DNA of 64,000 nt from Bifidobacterium anseris (GCF_002860345.1 NZ_NMYC01000002.1:60057-124056), one strand, 5' to 3'. Shown: positions 16,513 to 25,555, counted from the first letter of the stretch. Notes: generated by a model from the sequence alone, not told the origin. Program-made: numbers and translations.

Positions 16513-17809
16513 GGAGCACCTGCGCTGGTTGAAGTCGGACGACGGAACGGATGGAGGCGACGGACGCAATGAGTACGCTCGCCGTAATCAGCACGAACAC
16601 GAGCAGCAGCACGAGCGGGCGCACGGTAATGCCGGTGCCGAACACGAGGTGGCCTACGATCTGCGCCACTCCGATGCCGATCGCACCGCCCACAATTAGA
16701 CCGGCGAACGCCACGAGCAGCGTTTCGGCGAGCAGCAGGCGCGCCACCGCGCCATCGTTTGCGCCCACCGCCTTGAGCAATGCGAGTTCCCCGGAACGTT
16801 CCCCGATCGCGGCCGCCATGAGGTTCGCCACGGCGATTGCGGCCGCTATGAGACACAGCGCGGTCATCACGATCATGACCGCGCGCGTCTTCGTCATGAC
16901 GTCGCCCTGCAGCGCGCTCACCTGCCGCACCTGCCGCGCCACGGAGCCGGGGATTGCCTCTTCGAGCTGATAGGCGATCGATGACGCATACGCCGTGCAG
17001 TACCAGGTCTCCCATTCCTCCTGGCTGAGCATCGCCGGGTTCTTCGAGGCACGCCGCGCCAGCTCGTTCTCCGGCGTCGTCAGCGCCTTGATTTCGATCT
17101 GCCCGATCTTGCCCGGGGAGTCCGCGACCGTCTGCACGTTCATGGTCGACGTGTAGATCGCGTCGTCGTCACTGTCCTTCGCCGTGTAGACACCGACGAC
17201 GGTGAGCGGCACGTCGCGCCCGTCGCGGGTCACCGTGACCTGCGCGGCGTCGCCATGCGCGATGCCGAGCCGCTTGGCGAGCCCGGCGCCGACGATCGCC
17301 TCGTCCGTGCCGTCCTTCGGCCAGCGGCCGTCGAGTTTCCACCATGAGCGCATGCCGCGCATGCCGGCCACAGTCGTCTCTCCTGTTTCCAACTGCATAC
17401 GCTTTGCGAACCACGTTCCCACGACCGGCGCTGTCTGCACCGTCGCGTCCTCTGTGCGCACGCTGCCGCTCGTATCGAGTCTCGGCGCGAAATTCGTGAT
17501 GTTGTACGCCCAGAAGATCGTCTTGACGTTCTTCGCGTCCGCTTCGTCGAGCAGCGCATCGGCAGAGGACTCACCGGTACCGTTGTCCACCGTCTCATAG
17601 AGGTCCGTCACGACGGCGTCCGACTTCGCGCGCACCGTGATGTTCGAGCCGTAGGCGGCGAGTTCCGCGCTGAGCTTGTCCTGCACGTCGAAGACGATGC
17701 CGAGCATCGCCACCGAGACGGTCGCGGACAGCGCCACCGTAAGCGCGATGAGCAGCCGGCGTCGCCATTGGCGTCTCACCGAGCGCAGCACCGTCTTCAT
17801 GAAGAACAT
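16502..17809 (-). CDS. FtsX-type ABC permease, first subunit (iron locus)
   Basis: 435-residue permease (ATG 17809; MKT at 17800 is an alternative start) with one N-terminal TM helix (LLIALTVALSATVSVAMLGI), a long extracytoplasmic domain (about residues 40-300) and three C-terminal helices. The FtsX motif is GERSGELALLKAVGANDG, and the protein ends RLQPAQVLHGR. It overlaps the second permease gene, so translation is coupled. The substrate is unknown. By analogy with the p19 loci of other bacteria it supports low-iron growth together with Ftr1 and P19. Confidence 0.9.
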   Translation of the reverse strand: MFFMKTVLRSVRRQWRRRLLIALTVALSATVSVAMLGIVFDVQDKLSAELAAYGSNITVRAKSDAVVTDLYETVDNGTGESSADALLDEADAKNVKTIFWAYNITNFAPRLDTSGSVRTEDATVQTAPVVGTWFAKRMQLETGETTVAGMRGMRSWWKLDGRWPKDGTDEAIVGAGLAKRLGIAHGDAAQVTVTRDGRDVPLTVVGVYTAKDSDDDAIYTSTMNVQTVADSPGKIGQIEIKALTTPENELARRASKNPAMLSQEEWETWYCTAYASSIAYQLEEAIPGSVARQVRQVSALQGDVMTKTRAVMIVMTALCLIAAAIAVANLMAAAIGERSGELALLKAVGANDGAVARLLLAETLLVAFAGLIVGGAIGIGVAQIVGHLVFGTGITVRPLVLLLVFVLITASVLIASVASIRSVVRLQPAQVLHGR

Positions 17810-17839
17810 CGGCGCTCCTTTCGTTGATCCATCCGTCGT

Positions 17840-19120
17840 CTATCTGAAGTGCGAGCTGAGTGAGTCGAGTTCGCCGGTCTCGATTTCGATGATGCCGTTG
17901 CCGGCTTTGTAGGTGACGGGAATCGGGTTGCATCCGCCTTTGAAGCCGATTGTGGCGAGGTTGATCGCCACATCGCAGCGTTTGCAGATGATCTTGCCGT
18001 CCTTCTCGTAGTAGCCGGCGTCGCCGCAGGTCTCGCAGGCGTCGAGCCCCACGCCGTAGGCGCCGCCGTTCTTCTTGATGATGATGAACCGCATCATCGT
18101 GCCATCCTGCGCCTTGTATTCGAAACGGTGCAGATGACCGTCCGCCACCTGCGCGAACGTGATCTTCGCCAGACCGTCCGCAAGCGCGTACTGTTCGGGA
18201 GGTGAAAGCTCGGGCACTTCACTGAGCTTCGCATCGCCCCATGCGAGCGAAAGCCATGCGAGCGCGATCGCGAGCGTTGAGCTGACGGCCGTGACGAATG
18301 CCCGTCTGCGCGTCGCCTTCGCGGCACGCGCGAGCGCGGCGTTCGCCGGCGCGACGGGTCTGCGCAGCCCGGCGACGAAAGAGGCGGCGGTCGGAATCAC
18401 GAAGACGACGGCTTGGGCGATCACCAACGCGAGCGCATGGTTGCGCATCGTTATGAACATGCGGAACGCCGCGCCGTGCAACGCGAACAGCCGCATGTTC
18501 GTGCACAGCGCCACAAGGTCGAGTCCATGCCGCACGAGCTGCACGACGATCAGCAACGCCACAGCCGCGGTGAAGGACGTGCGCACGGCCGTCTGGCGCA
18601 GCGTGCGGATGACGGCGGCGACCGCCATGGCCGTGCCCACGCCGAGCAGGAAGCCGATGAGACGCACAAGCATCGCCGATGTGAACGGAGAGTCTCCGGG
18701 CTCCACGAAATTCGTCAGCTGCAGGATCACGTCGGGCGTCGCATAGAACACCGTCACGGCGAGCGCGGCGGCGGCGACGATGTTGGCGGCGATCGCCGGG
18801 GCGGGCCGCGCGTCGGCGCGTTTCACGGCCTGCTGCGCGCACAGGGCGGCGGCGAGCACGGCCACGTCGAGCGCCACGGCGCAGATGAGTGTGGGCAGGT
18901 TGACGTTCGACCGGCGGTTAATCACGGCCGTCGCACGCAACGCGGCGAAGACGATGGCGCCGGAGAGACCGAACAGCACGCCGGCGAGGCGCCAACGGTC
19001 GCCGATGCGCAGCGCGCGGCAGGATGGTCGGTTCGTCGAGCCGAGCAGCACATCGAGCCCCGCGACGAGCAGGCATGGACCGAGCAGTCCCTGCAACGCG
19101 TGCACGTATTGCGCGAGCAT
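17840..19120 (-). CDS. DUF2318 multi-spanning membrane protein (iron locus)
   Basis: 426 residues. The N-terminal two thirds has about eight hydrophobic segments (from LLGPCLLVAGLDVLLG onward). The C-terminal third, about residues 300-426, is the DUF2318 domain with cysteine pairs in DACETCGDAGYY and ICKRCDVAIN plus a further Cys in KGGCNPIPV. Its pattern suggests a metal or Fe-S site facing outward. In Campylobacter-type iron loci a protein of this architecture sits between P19 and the FtsX permeases, exactly as here. The role is unproven; relaying electrons or holding metal between P19 and the membrane complex is plausible. ATG 19120 follows GAAAGGAGGGCGGC, a strong ribosome-binding site. 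Confidence 0.88.
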   Translation of the reverse strand: MLAQYVHALQGLLGPCLLVAGLDVLLGSTNRPSCRALRIGDRWRLAGVLFGLSGAIVFAALRATAVINRRSNVNLPTLICAVALDVAVLAAALCAQQAVKRADARPAPAIAANIVAAAALAVTVFYATPDVILQLTNFVEPGDSPFTSAMLVRLIGFLLGVGTAMAVAAVIRTLRQTAVRTSFTAAVALLIVVQLVRHGLDLVALCTNMRLFALHGAAFRMFITMRNHALALVIAQAVVFVIPTAASFVAGLRRPVAPANAALARAAKATRRRAFVTAVSSTLAIALAWLSLAWGDAKLSEVPELSPPEQYALADGLAKITFAQVADGHLHRFEYKAQDGTMMRFIIIKKNGGAYGVGLDACETCGDAGYYEKDGKIICKRCDVAINLATIGFKGGCNPIPVTYKAGNGIIEIETGELDSLSSHFR

Positions 19121-19230
19121 GCCGCCCTCCTTTCACGAGTCGAGGACGCTCTCCTCGCGGCGGGCGCCCTGAAATCACCTATACGGACCGCGGATGCGGC
19201 GTTTGCCTCTTCCGCGCAAATCCGGGGAAC

Positions 19231-19875
19231 TCACCACTGGTGGACGGTGTAGTCCCAGTCAAAGGTCGCCTCAAGCGGTTCGGCCCAGAAGTGTCCCTCG
19301 ACGCCGGTCTCCTTGTCCACATGCAGCATCCAGCCGTTCTCCGCTGGGGAATGGATCTTGAACGTGAGCGTGTACTCGCCGTCCTTGTCAAGCTTGACGT
19401 TGCCGCCGTAGTGCGGGCCGTCGGAGGCGTTCATCTCCATGAACGTGCCTTCCTGCTTGTTGTTCGGGTCGTTCTTGTCCTGGATGACATAGTCGACGGT
19501 CAGCTTCGGGATGAAGTCGCCTTCGCCGTAACCGAGCTTGTTGTCCTTGAGCGCATGGATGTCCGCCTCCAGATGGAGGTTCGATTCGGCGGCGGACAGG
19601 CCCATGCCGGCCGGTTCCATATCGATCGGCTGGAAGTAGACGGCGGCCACGTTGAGCGGGCCTACCTCCTGGTCCTCGCCGATCGGGATCTCCTCGAAGC
19701 CTGCGCCAGCATCCTCTTCCTTGCCGGTGGCCTCCTCGACTTCACCGCTCGTCGTGCCCGCGCTGTCCGCGGCCTTGCTGGCGTTGTCCGAGTTGCCGCA
19801 CGCGGCGAGCGAGACGCTCATCATGGCGGCGACGAATGCGGCGAGCAGTGCGCTCAGCTTGCTGGACTTCTTCAT
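19231..19875 (-). CDS. P19-like periplasmic/extracellular iron-binding lipoprotein
   Basis: 214 residues, P19/Tpd (Fe2+ transport protein) family. ATG 19875 (MKKSSKLSALLAAFVAAMMS) follows AGAGGAGAGAATCC; the frame remains open upstream but is nonsense. The lipobox is LAAC. A Glu/Asp-rich linker comes before the immunoglobulin-like P19 domain beginning EVGPLNVAAVYFQPIDMEP. Candidate metal ligands are the Met in that stretch, the His/Glu/His of SNLHLEADIHA and the later His in GPHYGGNV. In C. jejuni P19 binds copper and iron and works with cFtr1. It is transcribed just downstream of the ftr1-like gene and matches the bifidobacterial ferrous-iron pair known in B. breve as BfeO/BfeU (recalled from literature, not checked). 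Confidence 0.9.
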   Translation of the reverse strand: MKKSSKLSALLAAFVAAMMSVSLAACGNSDNASKAADSAGTTSGEVEEATGKEEDAGAGFEEIPIGEDQEVGPLNVAAVYFQPIDMEPAGMGLSAAESNLHLEADIHALKDNKLGYGEGDFIPKLTVDYVIQDKNDPNNKQEGTFMEMNASDGPHYGGNVKLDKDGEYTLTFKIHSPAENGWMLHVDKETGVEGHFWAEPLEATFDWDYTVHQW

Positions 19876-19933
19876 GGATTCTCTCCTCTGATTTCTCTTG
19901 ATTTCTTGATTACTCTGTTCTGGGTTGGATTGG

Positions 19934-21802
19934 CTACTCGGCGACCGGCAGTGCGACCGGCTGGTGCTCCGAATCGTCGAGCGACGTATGGGTGGTGTCC
20001 GGCGCGCCCGCGGACTTGCCGGCCGTGGTGTCTGCATCATCGTCAGCGATATGCCTGCGCTTGAGCCACGGCAGTACGGTGAACATGCCGATGACGAGCA
20101 GTGCGGCAATAATCTGCGCCACGACCGTCTGCAGATACGGGTAGAACCCGAGCCATTCGTTCGTCGGCAGCGATTCGATGTACGTGGTGGCAATCAGGTC
20201 GCCTTCGATTAGCGAGTGCACGCCGCCGCCCACGAACACCACGGCGAGCGCGCTCATTAGCACCGAAGTCACCATGAAGAACGCTCCGAGCGGAATGTGT
20301 ACGGACGTCAGACGGATGACGGCGAACACGATGGCGAGCACGAGCGCGGCCAGACCGGCGCCGATCCACATACCACGCGCATCGGTCGTCATCGAATAAA
20401 TCGATTCATAGAAGATGATCGTCTCGGCACCCTCGCGGAACACGGCGAGGAAACTCAGCAGCGCAAGCGAGAGCACAGCGCGGCGCTGGGCGGTGTCGGC
20501 GCCGAGCGTGGACTTCGCGGTGCCCACGGCCGCCTCGGTCTTCGTGCGGATGTACGTGTTCCACGAGTCGACGGAACGCTTCGAAAGCATCCAATTGCCG
20601 GACCAGACAAGCATGACGGCCGCGATGAGCGCGCAGACGCCCTCCATGATCTCCTGCTGCGGACCGGAGCCGCCGAAGAGGCTCATGAACACGGCGGCGA
20701 CGCCACCGGATGCGGCAAGACCAACGATCGCGCCCACATAGACCCAGCCGACGTACTTCTTGAGTCCCGAGCGCAGCAGATACGCGATGACAGCGGCCAC
20801 AACGAGCAGCGCTTCCAGGCCCTCACGGATCAGCACGAGGAACGACTGGCCGGCTGCGGACGTGACGAGCGCAGTGAAGCCGTTGATGTTGCCGGAAGCG
20901 CCGCCGTCGAGTGCGGCCGCATCCTCGGCGAGCATGCCTTTCAGCTCGTCGACGAGCGTTGCGGCACGCGCTGCATCGCCGGCGACCATGGCCTTGCGGG
21001 CCTCCTTGAACGTCGACTCCACCTTCGAGACGCGCGAGCCGCCGATTGCGTTCATCACGTTCTTCTCAAAGCCGAGCTTCTCGTAGTACTGGTAGTACGC
21101 GTTGTTGACTCCATCCGCACCTGCCTTGCCGTTGCCGGCCTCGGCCTGCTCCACGGCGTCGGTGAGCACGGCATCCATCTCATCGGCCACCTGCGTCCAC
21201 GAGCGTTCGCCGCGGCCTTCGTTCACGTGTACCTTCGCCGCGTCGAGCTGCTCACGCTCCTGCTGGGTGCGCTCGGCGCGCGCAGCCGCATAGTCGCGCG
21301 GGTTGGCGAACGCGGAGTCGGCATCGAACTGCTGTGCCGCGGCGGTGAACTGCGCGGTCAGTTGCTGAACGATTTCGTTGATGCGCGCGGTATTGCCGTC
21401 AGCGTAGACGAGACGCCCGAGTTCACGCAGCTGCGCGAGCTGCTCAGTGTACGCGTCGTTTCCGGACTTATCGGCCACGATCTTCGCGAAGTTCGACGCC
21501 ACGTATCCGGTGTTCATCGCCTTGCTGAAGTGCGACGCCGCGGCTGCGTGATTGCCGTCCGCGTACGACTGTTCCCCTGCCGCAAGTTCCTGATTGATGG
21601 CGTCAGTGACCGCGGCCCACGAATCGTAATCGGTGGCCTGTTGCGCAGCCGACTGCCGATCGGCCGCCGCGCTTTCCGCAATCGTGACGGCGTGCGTGGG
21701 ACCATCACAGCAGTCGTGCGCCGCCGCGGCAGGCGTCACGGCGAGCGCGACGGCCACAAGCACGCCGGCCAGCGTAACGCCGAAGGATCGAAGGAAAGAC
21801 AT
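19934..21802 (-). CDS. Ftr1-like iron permease with N-terminal exported domain
   Basis: 622 residues from ATG 21802; an upstream in-frame start at 21841 lacks a convincing ribosome site. A signal peptide ends near PAAAAHDCC. About 300 extracytoplasmic residues rich in Ala, Asp and Gln (coiled-coil-like repeats such as EQLDAAKVHVNEGRGERSW) follow. Then comes a seven-helix FTR1 domain with both iron-translocation motifs: REGLE (about residue 316) and REGAE (about residue 453). The long N-terminal module is typical of bacterial Ftr1/EfeU-P19 systems. The C-terminus is an acidic cytoplasmic tail. It is the head of the seven-gene iron locus. A 22-bp palindrome at 21842-21863 lies 40 bases upstream. 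Confidence 0.92.
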   Translation of the reverse strand: MSFLRSFGVTLAGVLVAVALAVTPAAAAHDCCDGPTHAVTIAESAAADRQSAAQQATDYDSWAAVTDAINQELAAGEQSYADGNHAAAASHFSKAMNTGYVASNFAKIVADKSGNDAYTEQLAQLRELGRLVYADGNTARINEIVQQLTAQFTAAAQQFDADSAFANPRDYAAARAERTQQEREQLDAAKVHVNEGRGERSWTQVADEMDAVLTDAVEQAEAGNGKAGADGVNNAYYQYYEKLGFEKNVMNAIGGSRVSKVESTFKEARKAMVAGDAARAATLVDELKGMLAEDAAALDGGASGNINGFTALVTSAAGQSFLVLIREGLEALLVVAAVIAYLLRSGLKKYVGWVYVGAIVGLAASGGVAAVFMSLFGGSGPQQEIMEGVCALIAAVMLVWSGNWMLSKRSVDSWNTYIRTKTEAAVGTAKSTLGADTAQRRAVLSLALLSFLAVFREGAETIIFYESIYSMTTDARGMWIGAGLAALVLAIVFAVIRLTSVHIPLGAFFMVTSVLMSALAVVFVGGGVHSLIEGDLIATTYIESLPTNEWLGFYPYLQTVVAQIIAALLVIGMFTVLPWLKRRHIADDDADTTAGKSAGAPDTTHTSLDDSEHQPVALPVAE

Positions 21803-21841
21803 GCGTACTCTCTTGGGAAGTGTGCTGGGTGAATCAGACAC

Positions 21842-21863
21842 TCTTCACGCTACTGTGTGAAGA
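21842..21863. promoter_or_regulatory. Palindrome upstream of the ftr1-like gene
   Basis: TCTTCAC, eight bases, GTGAAGA. Its position 40 bases before the start suits an operator or a 5'-UTR stem. It does not match the DtxR/IdeR consensus. Confidence 0.4.
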
Positions 21864-22102
21864 ATTGGAGCAACAGTCTTGTTTTTCCCGGCATGCTGTG
21901 TTATGTGCACAGCGCTGCGGCGCGTATGAGATTGGCGGAATTCCGACGTTATTCCGCAACTACTGCTCCGGGCGGCACCGAATCCGGTAGTCCATATTTC
22001 GAGACTCGCGGTCTTATGACCGCATTGTGAGATGGCGTAATCGGTCTTGTTCTGCTACCGGCAGCCATGATTCGTAGCCAGTCAATCCATGGAACAGCAC
22101 AG

Positions 22103-23059
22103 TCAGTCAAATACAGCCGGAAAGTGCCGAGAGTGCACGAGGCGGCGCCGTGAGTCGAGCACGGCGAAGTCGAACCGCGGCACACGGGCGTCGCGCGTGA
22201 GTGTGTTCGGCTCGGCGCAGAACAATGCGGTGGCGAGCCCATCGGCCACCATCGTCGGCAGCGCTGCGAACGTGCGCATCGGCACTGCGGCCCAGCTGGC
22301 CGCCACGTCATCCACCGGCTCACCAGTGACGGCATTGAGCAGGTGATGCACCTGCCGGTCGAGCGCGTCTCGCCAATACCGGCGGCTCGGAGCGCTGGCG
22401 CAGAGCGCGCCCTCGGCAAGCTGCGCCACGCCGATCGCGCGGTCGGTATCGGCAGGGTCCTCGAGTGCGATGCGCAGTGGTTCGGGCAGCCGGTGCACGC
22501 GCAGATCACCGCCGGCGTCAATCACGAACGGTGAGTCAGCGCCGAATTCTTCCTCGAGTCGGGTGCACAGCAGATCCACGCACAGACCCTTGCCGCATGC
22601 ACCGAAATCGAGTTGCACCGCGCGGTCCGTGACGAGCACGGATCCGCCGTCACGATGTACGTCGAAACCCCAGTGTGCACGGCGCAGCCCCACACCGCCG
22701 GCCGCAGACGTGCCGCCGGAATCAATCATTTCGAACGATGCCGCATATCCCAATCGCACAAGATCGGCACCCGCGCACGGGTCCACGCGGCCGGCAGTCA
22801 CAGCGGCGAGCACATCGGCCCAATCGAACAGCGGCGCAGCCCACGCGGGGAACCGGAACCGGCCACCACGCTCGGCCACAGCCATGCGCGCCACCGTGGA
22901 ATCGGTGCGGAACCGGGAGAGCGCGCGGTCCACGTCGTCAATCACCGCGCGCAGGCGTGCATGCAGCGCATCACCGACCGGCAGCGCCGTATGCACAAGA
23001 ATGCCGCCGCCGAGCGCGTTCGGAAACGCGTCGACGTGCGGCATCACAGCGGTCATCAT
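22103..23059 (-). CDS. apbE: FAD:protein FMN transferase (ApbE)
   Basis: 318 residues, ApbE family. The enzyme cleaves FAD and attaches FMN to Thr in (S/D)GA(T/S)xT motifs of exported flavoproteins. Family blocks seen: LSRFRTDSTVARM, the AVQLDFGACGKGLCVDLL flavin-binding core (canonical DLGGIAKGYAVD, so 'GAC' replaces 'GGI'), DAGGDLRVHR, and the C-terminal TMVADGLATALF (canonical 'ADALATA' Mg2+-binding Asp). No signal peptide is evident, as for many actinobacterial members. ATG 23059 has an in-frame alternative at 23056. It lies 300 bases upstream of the iron locus on the same strand. Its likely client is the FMN_bind lipoprotein at 13892-14398. Confidence 0.9.
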   Translation of the reverse strand: MMTAVMPHVDAFPNALGGGILVHTALPVGDALHARLRAVIDDVDRALSRFRTDSTVARMAVAERGGRFRFPAWAAPLFDWADVLAAVTAGRVDPCAGADLVRLGYAASFEMIDSGGTSAAGGVGLRRAHWGFDVHRDGGSVLVTDRAVQLDFGACGKGLCVDLLCTRLEEEFGADSPFVIDAGGDLRVHRLPEPLRIALEDPADTDRAIGVAQLAEGALCASAPSRRYWRDALDRQVHHLLNAVTGEPVDDVAASWAAVPMRTFAALPTMVADGLATALFCAEPNTLTRDARVPRFDFAVLDSRRRLVHSRHFPAVFD

Positions 23060-23376
23060 GGGTCACCAGTATCGCACGGGCTCACCGGCACGGCAAGAGA
23101 CGACCGGCCCACCGCCAAGTCATATAACGTCCTCGTGCCGCGTCATGCATGATTGAACCCGGCTCTGCCGCCATCCGCAGCATCTACGGACACGACGGAG
23201 CATTGTTTGGTCCGTTTTTTGGTCTGAAAACGGTGCCGGAAATTAGACCGTCATGCGCAGGTAACACAGCGAACCTAGCTTGCCCTCCATACCCGCCGGA
23301 TGCCGCACCACGGGCCAAAGCATCGTCCGCGTACGGCGGCCTTCCGGCAACGTTTCCGAACTGAATGGAGGGCACG
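23060..23376 (+). other. Intergenic region with GGTCY half-sites upstream of the aminotransferase-like gene
   Basis: No gene is seen. Three half-sites, GGTCC (23209-23213), GGTCT (23221-23225) and inverted AGACC (23245-23249), lie 130-170 bases before the start of the amino-alcohol cluster. HutC/YvoA-type GntR repressors bind GGTCT-AGACC palindromes, so this could be the site for the regulator at 28741-29532. Confidence 0.4.
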
Positions 23377-24711
23377 ATGTCCGCGAAAACCACGATTCTC
23401 GACATGAACCGCTTCGACGGCGCGAATCTGGACGCGCTCGACGCCCATAAGCGCTCGCTCATCGAGCGCCGCGCCGCACTCGGCAACGGCTACCGCCTCT
23501 TCTACCGCGATCCGATCGAGATCGTGCGCGGCTCCGGCTCGCACGTGTTCGACGAGCACGGCACCGATTACCTCGACGCCTACAACAACGTCGTCTCGGT
23601 CGGCCACTGCCATCCGCACGTCGTCGACGCGATCAGCAGGCAGGCGGCGCAGCTCAACACGCATACGCGTTATCTGCACGAGACGATCCTCGACTATTCG
23701 GAGGCGCTCCTCGCAAAGCTGCCGCCGCAGATCGACCGCATCACCTACCAGTGCACCGGCTCGGAAGCCAACGATCTGGCAATCCGCATCGCACGCAACT
23801 ACACCGGCGGCCAAGGCATCATCGTGACGAACGAGGCATACCACGGCAACACCGACCTCGTCTCCGGCTTCTCCCCGTCGATCGGCATGGGACAGGAACT
23901 CTCGCCGGCCTGCGGACTGCTGCCGACGCCGGACACGCACATTCACGGCGACGAGGCGATCGGCGACTACATGGTCGCACAGCTCAAGGCACGCATCGCC
24001 CAGATGCGCGGGAACGGCATCAAGTTCGCCGGCCTGCTTGTCGACTCGATCTTCTCCTCCGACGGCATCTTCCCCGGCAAGGCCGGCTGGCTCAAGAAGG
24101 TTGCGGACGCCGTGCACGAGGAAGGCGGCCTCTACATCGCCGACGAAGTGCAGCCCGGCTTCGGTCGCACCGGCGAGGCCTTCTGGGGCTTCGCACGCCA
24201 CGGCATCGTCCCCGACATCGTGACGATGGGCAAGCCGATGGCCAACGGCATCGCCTGCTCGGCGACGGCGGTGCGCCACGAGATCCTCGACGCCTTCACC
24301 GCGAAGATCCCCTATTTCAACACCTTCGCCGGCAACCCGGTCGCGATGGCCGCCGCGAAGGCGACGCTCGAAGTGATGGACGGCGAAGATCTGATGGGCA
24401 ACGCGAAGCGCATCGGCTCGATGTTCGTCTCCCAACTCGAAGGACTCGCCGTCGACCATCCGGCGATCGCCGACGTGCGCGGCACCGGCCTGTACATCGG
24501 CGTCGAATTCGACGACCCGGTCACCGGCAACCCGATGAGCGTCGAAACGCTCGAGCTCATCGAGCAGATGCGCCGCCGCCATGTGCTCACGTCGAACTGC
24601 GGATCGTACGGCAACATCCTCAAGATCCGCACGCCGCTCGTCTTCAGCGCCGCCGACGTCGACCGCTACATGACGGCATTGCAGGATTCACTCGCCGCGA
24701 TCGGCATCTGA
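23377..24711 (+). CDS. Class III PLP enzyme resembling ethanolamine-phosphate/phosphohydroxylysine phospho-lyase
   Basis: 444 residues; ATG 23377 follows GGAGGGCACG. It is a fold-type I, class III aminotransferase-family enzyme. The PLP lysine is in TMGKPMANG (Lys about 286) and the cofactor Asp in IADEVQPGFGRTG. The N-terminal part follows the AGXT2L1/AGXT2L2 phospho-lyase pattern closely: YRDPIEIVRGSGSHVFDE, NNVVSVGHCHPHVVDA, QLNTHTRYLHE, GSEANDLAIRIARN, DIVTMGKPM. Those enzymes eliminate phosphate and ammonia from an O-phospho-amino-alcohol to give an aldehyde. An APH-type kinase, an SDR and an amino-acid-type permease follow in the same direction, which fits a phospho-lyase better than an ordinary transaminase. 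A plain omega-aminotransferase remains the alternative. Confidence 0.85.
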   Translation: MSAKTTILDMNRFDGANLDALDAHKRSLIERRAALGNGYRLFYRDPIEIVRGSGSHVFDEHGTDYLDAYNNVVSVGHCHPHVVDAISRQAAQLNTHTRYLHETILDYSEALLAKLPPQIDRITYQCTGSEANDLAIRIARNYTGGQGIIVTNEAYHGNTDLVSGFSPSIGMGQELSPACGLLPTPDTHIHGDEAIGDYMVAQLKARIAQMRGNGIKFAGLLVDSIFSSDGIFPGKAGWLKKVADAVHEEGGLYIADEVQPGFGRTGEAFWGFARHGIVPDIVTMGKPMANGIACSATAVRHEILDAFTAKIPYFNTFAGNPVAMAAAKATLEVMDGEDLMGNAKRIGSMFVSQLEGLAVDHPAIADVRGTGLYIGVEFDDPVTGNPMSVETLELIEQMRRRHVLTSNCGSYGNILKIRTPLVFSAADVDRYMTALQDSLAAIGI

Positions 24712-24763
24712 TACGCCGACGCGCCCCACACATCACACGAGACAGGACACACAGGAGGTCATC

Positions 24764-25555
24764 ATGGGAAAACTAGACGGCAAGGTGGCCATCGTCACCG
24801 GCGCATCAAAAGGCATCGGCTCGGGCATCGCGCAGGTCTTCGCACAGCAGGGCGCGAAAGTCGTCCTCGCCGCGCGCGGCGACGATGTGCTCGCGTTCGC
24901 CGACGAACTGCGCGCCGCCGGCTACGAGACGACCGGCGTGCGCTGCGACGTGACCGATCCGCAGGACTGTGCGCGCCTCGTGCGCACGGCGATTGACGTC
25001 TACGGCAAAGTCGACGTCCTCGACTGCAACGCCGGCATCTGCAAACTCGGCGCGTTCCTCGACGCCGACGACACGTGGCGCGACGCGCACATCGACGTCA
25101 ACATCAACGGCGTATGGAACATGTGCAAAGCCGCCATCCCGGCGATCATCGACGCCGGCGGCGGCACCGTCGTCATCACGTCGTCCGTCACCGGCGATCT
25201 CGTCGCCGACCCCGGCGAAGCCGCCTACGCGATGACGAAGGCCGCGCTCGTCGGATTGACGAAGGCGCTCGCGCGCGAGTTCGCCGAGCAACGCATCCGC
25301 GTCAACTGCATCTGCCCCGGCTACATCCGCACGCCGCTCGTCGAAGGCATGGCCGCGCAGTCCGATCCGGACGATCCGGAGCGTGCGATCGACGCGATCG
25401 CGAGCGCCGTGCCGCTCGGACGGCTCGGCACACCACAGGAATGCGGCGAGCTGTGCGCGTTCCTCGCAAGCGACGAGGCGAGCTACATCACCGGCACGCA
25501 GGTGGTCATCGACGGCGGTTCGACGCTTCCAGAGACGACGTCGATGGGACAGTGA
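24764..25555 (+). CDS. ucpA: SDR family oxidoreductase, UcpA-like
   Basis: 263 residues, classical short-chain dehydrogenase/reductase. The start has AGGAGGTCATC upstream. NAD(P) loop TGASKGIGSGIA (residues about 12-23), CNAGI block, catalytic Ser in SSVTGDLVADPGE, then Tyr155 and Lys159 in YAMTK. The sequence tracks E. coli UcpA closely (MGKL start, DLVADPGEAAYAMTKAALVG, CPGYIRTPL, and the ending IDGGSTLPETTSMGQ). Arg or Asp after the second strand would decide NADP or NAD; AARGDD suggests NADP. It lies 52 bases after the PLP enzyme. Predicted here: reduction or oxidation of the aldehyde or semialdehyde made by the phospho-lyase. The substrate is not established for UcpA itself. Confidence 0.9.
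   Translation: MGKLDGKVAIVTGASKGIGSGIAQVFAQQGAKVVLAARGDDVLAFADELRAAGYETTGVRCDVTDPQDCARLVRTAIDVYGKVDVLDCNAGICKLGAFLDADDTWRDAHIDVNINGVWNMCKAAIPAIIDAGGGTVVITSSVTGDLVADPGEAAYAMTKAALVGLTKALAREFAEQRIRVNCICPGYIRTPLVEGMAAQSDPDDPERAIDAIASAVPLGRLGTPQECGELCAFLASDEASYITGTQVVIDGGSTLPETTSMGQ

Noticed and set aside
20297-21832. 511-codon plus-strand frame opposite the ftr1-like gene
   Set aside because: Same codon-bias shadow; the minus-strand protein has REGLE motifs and a signal peptide.
21860-22102. A gene between apbE and the ftr1-like gene
   Set aside because: No frame has a start signal or protein-like composition; the only longer frame is antisense to apbE.
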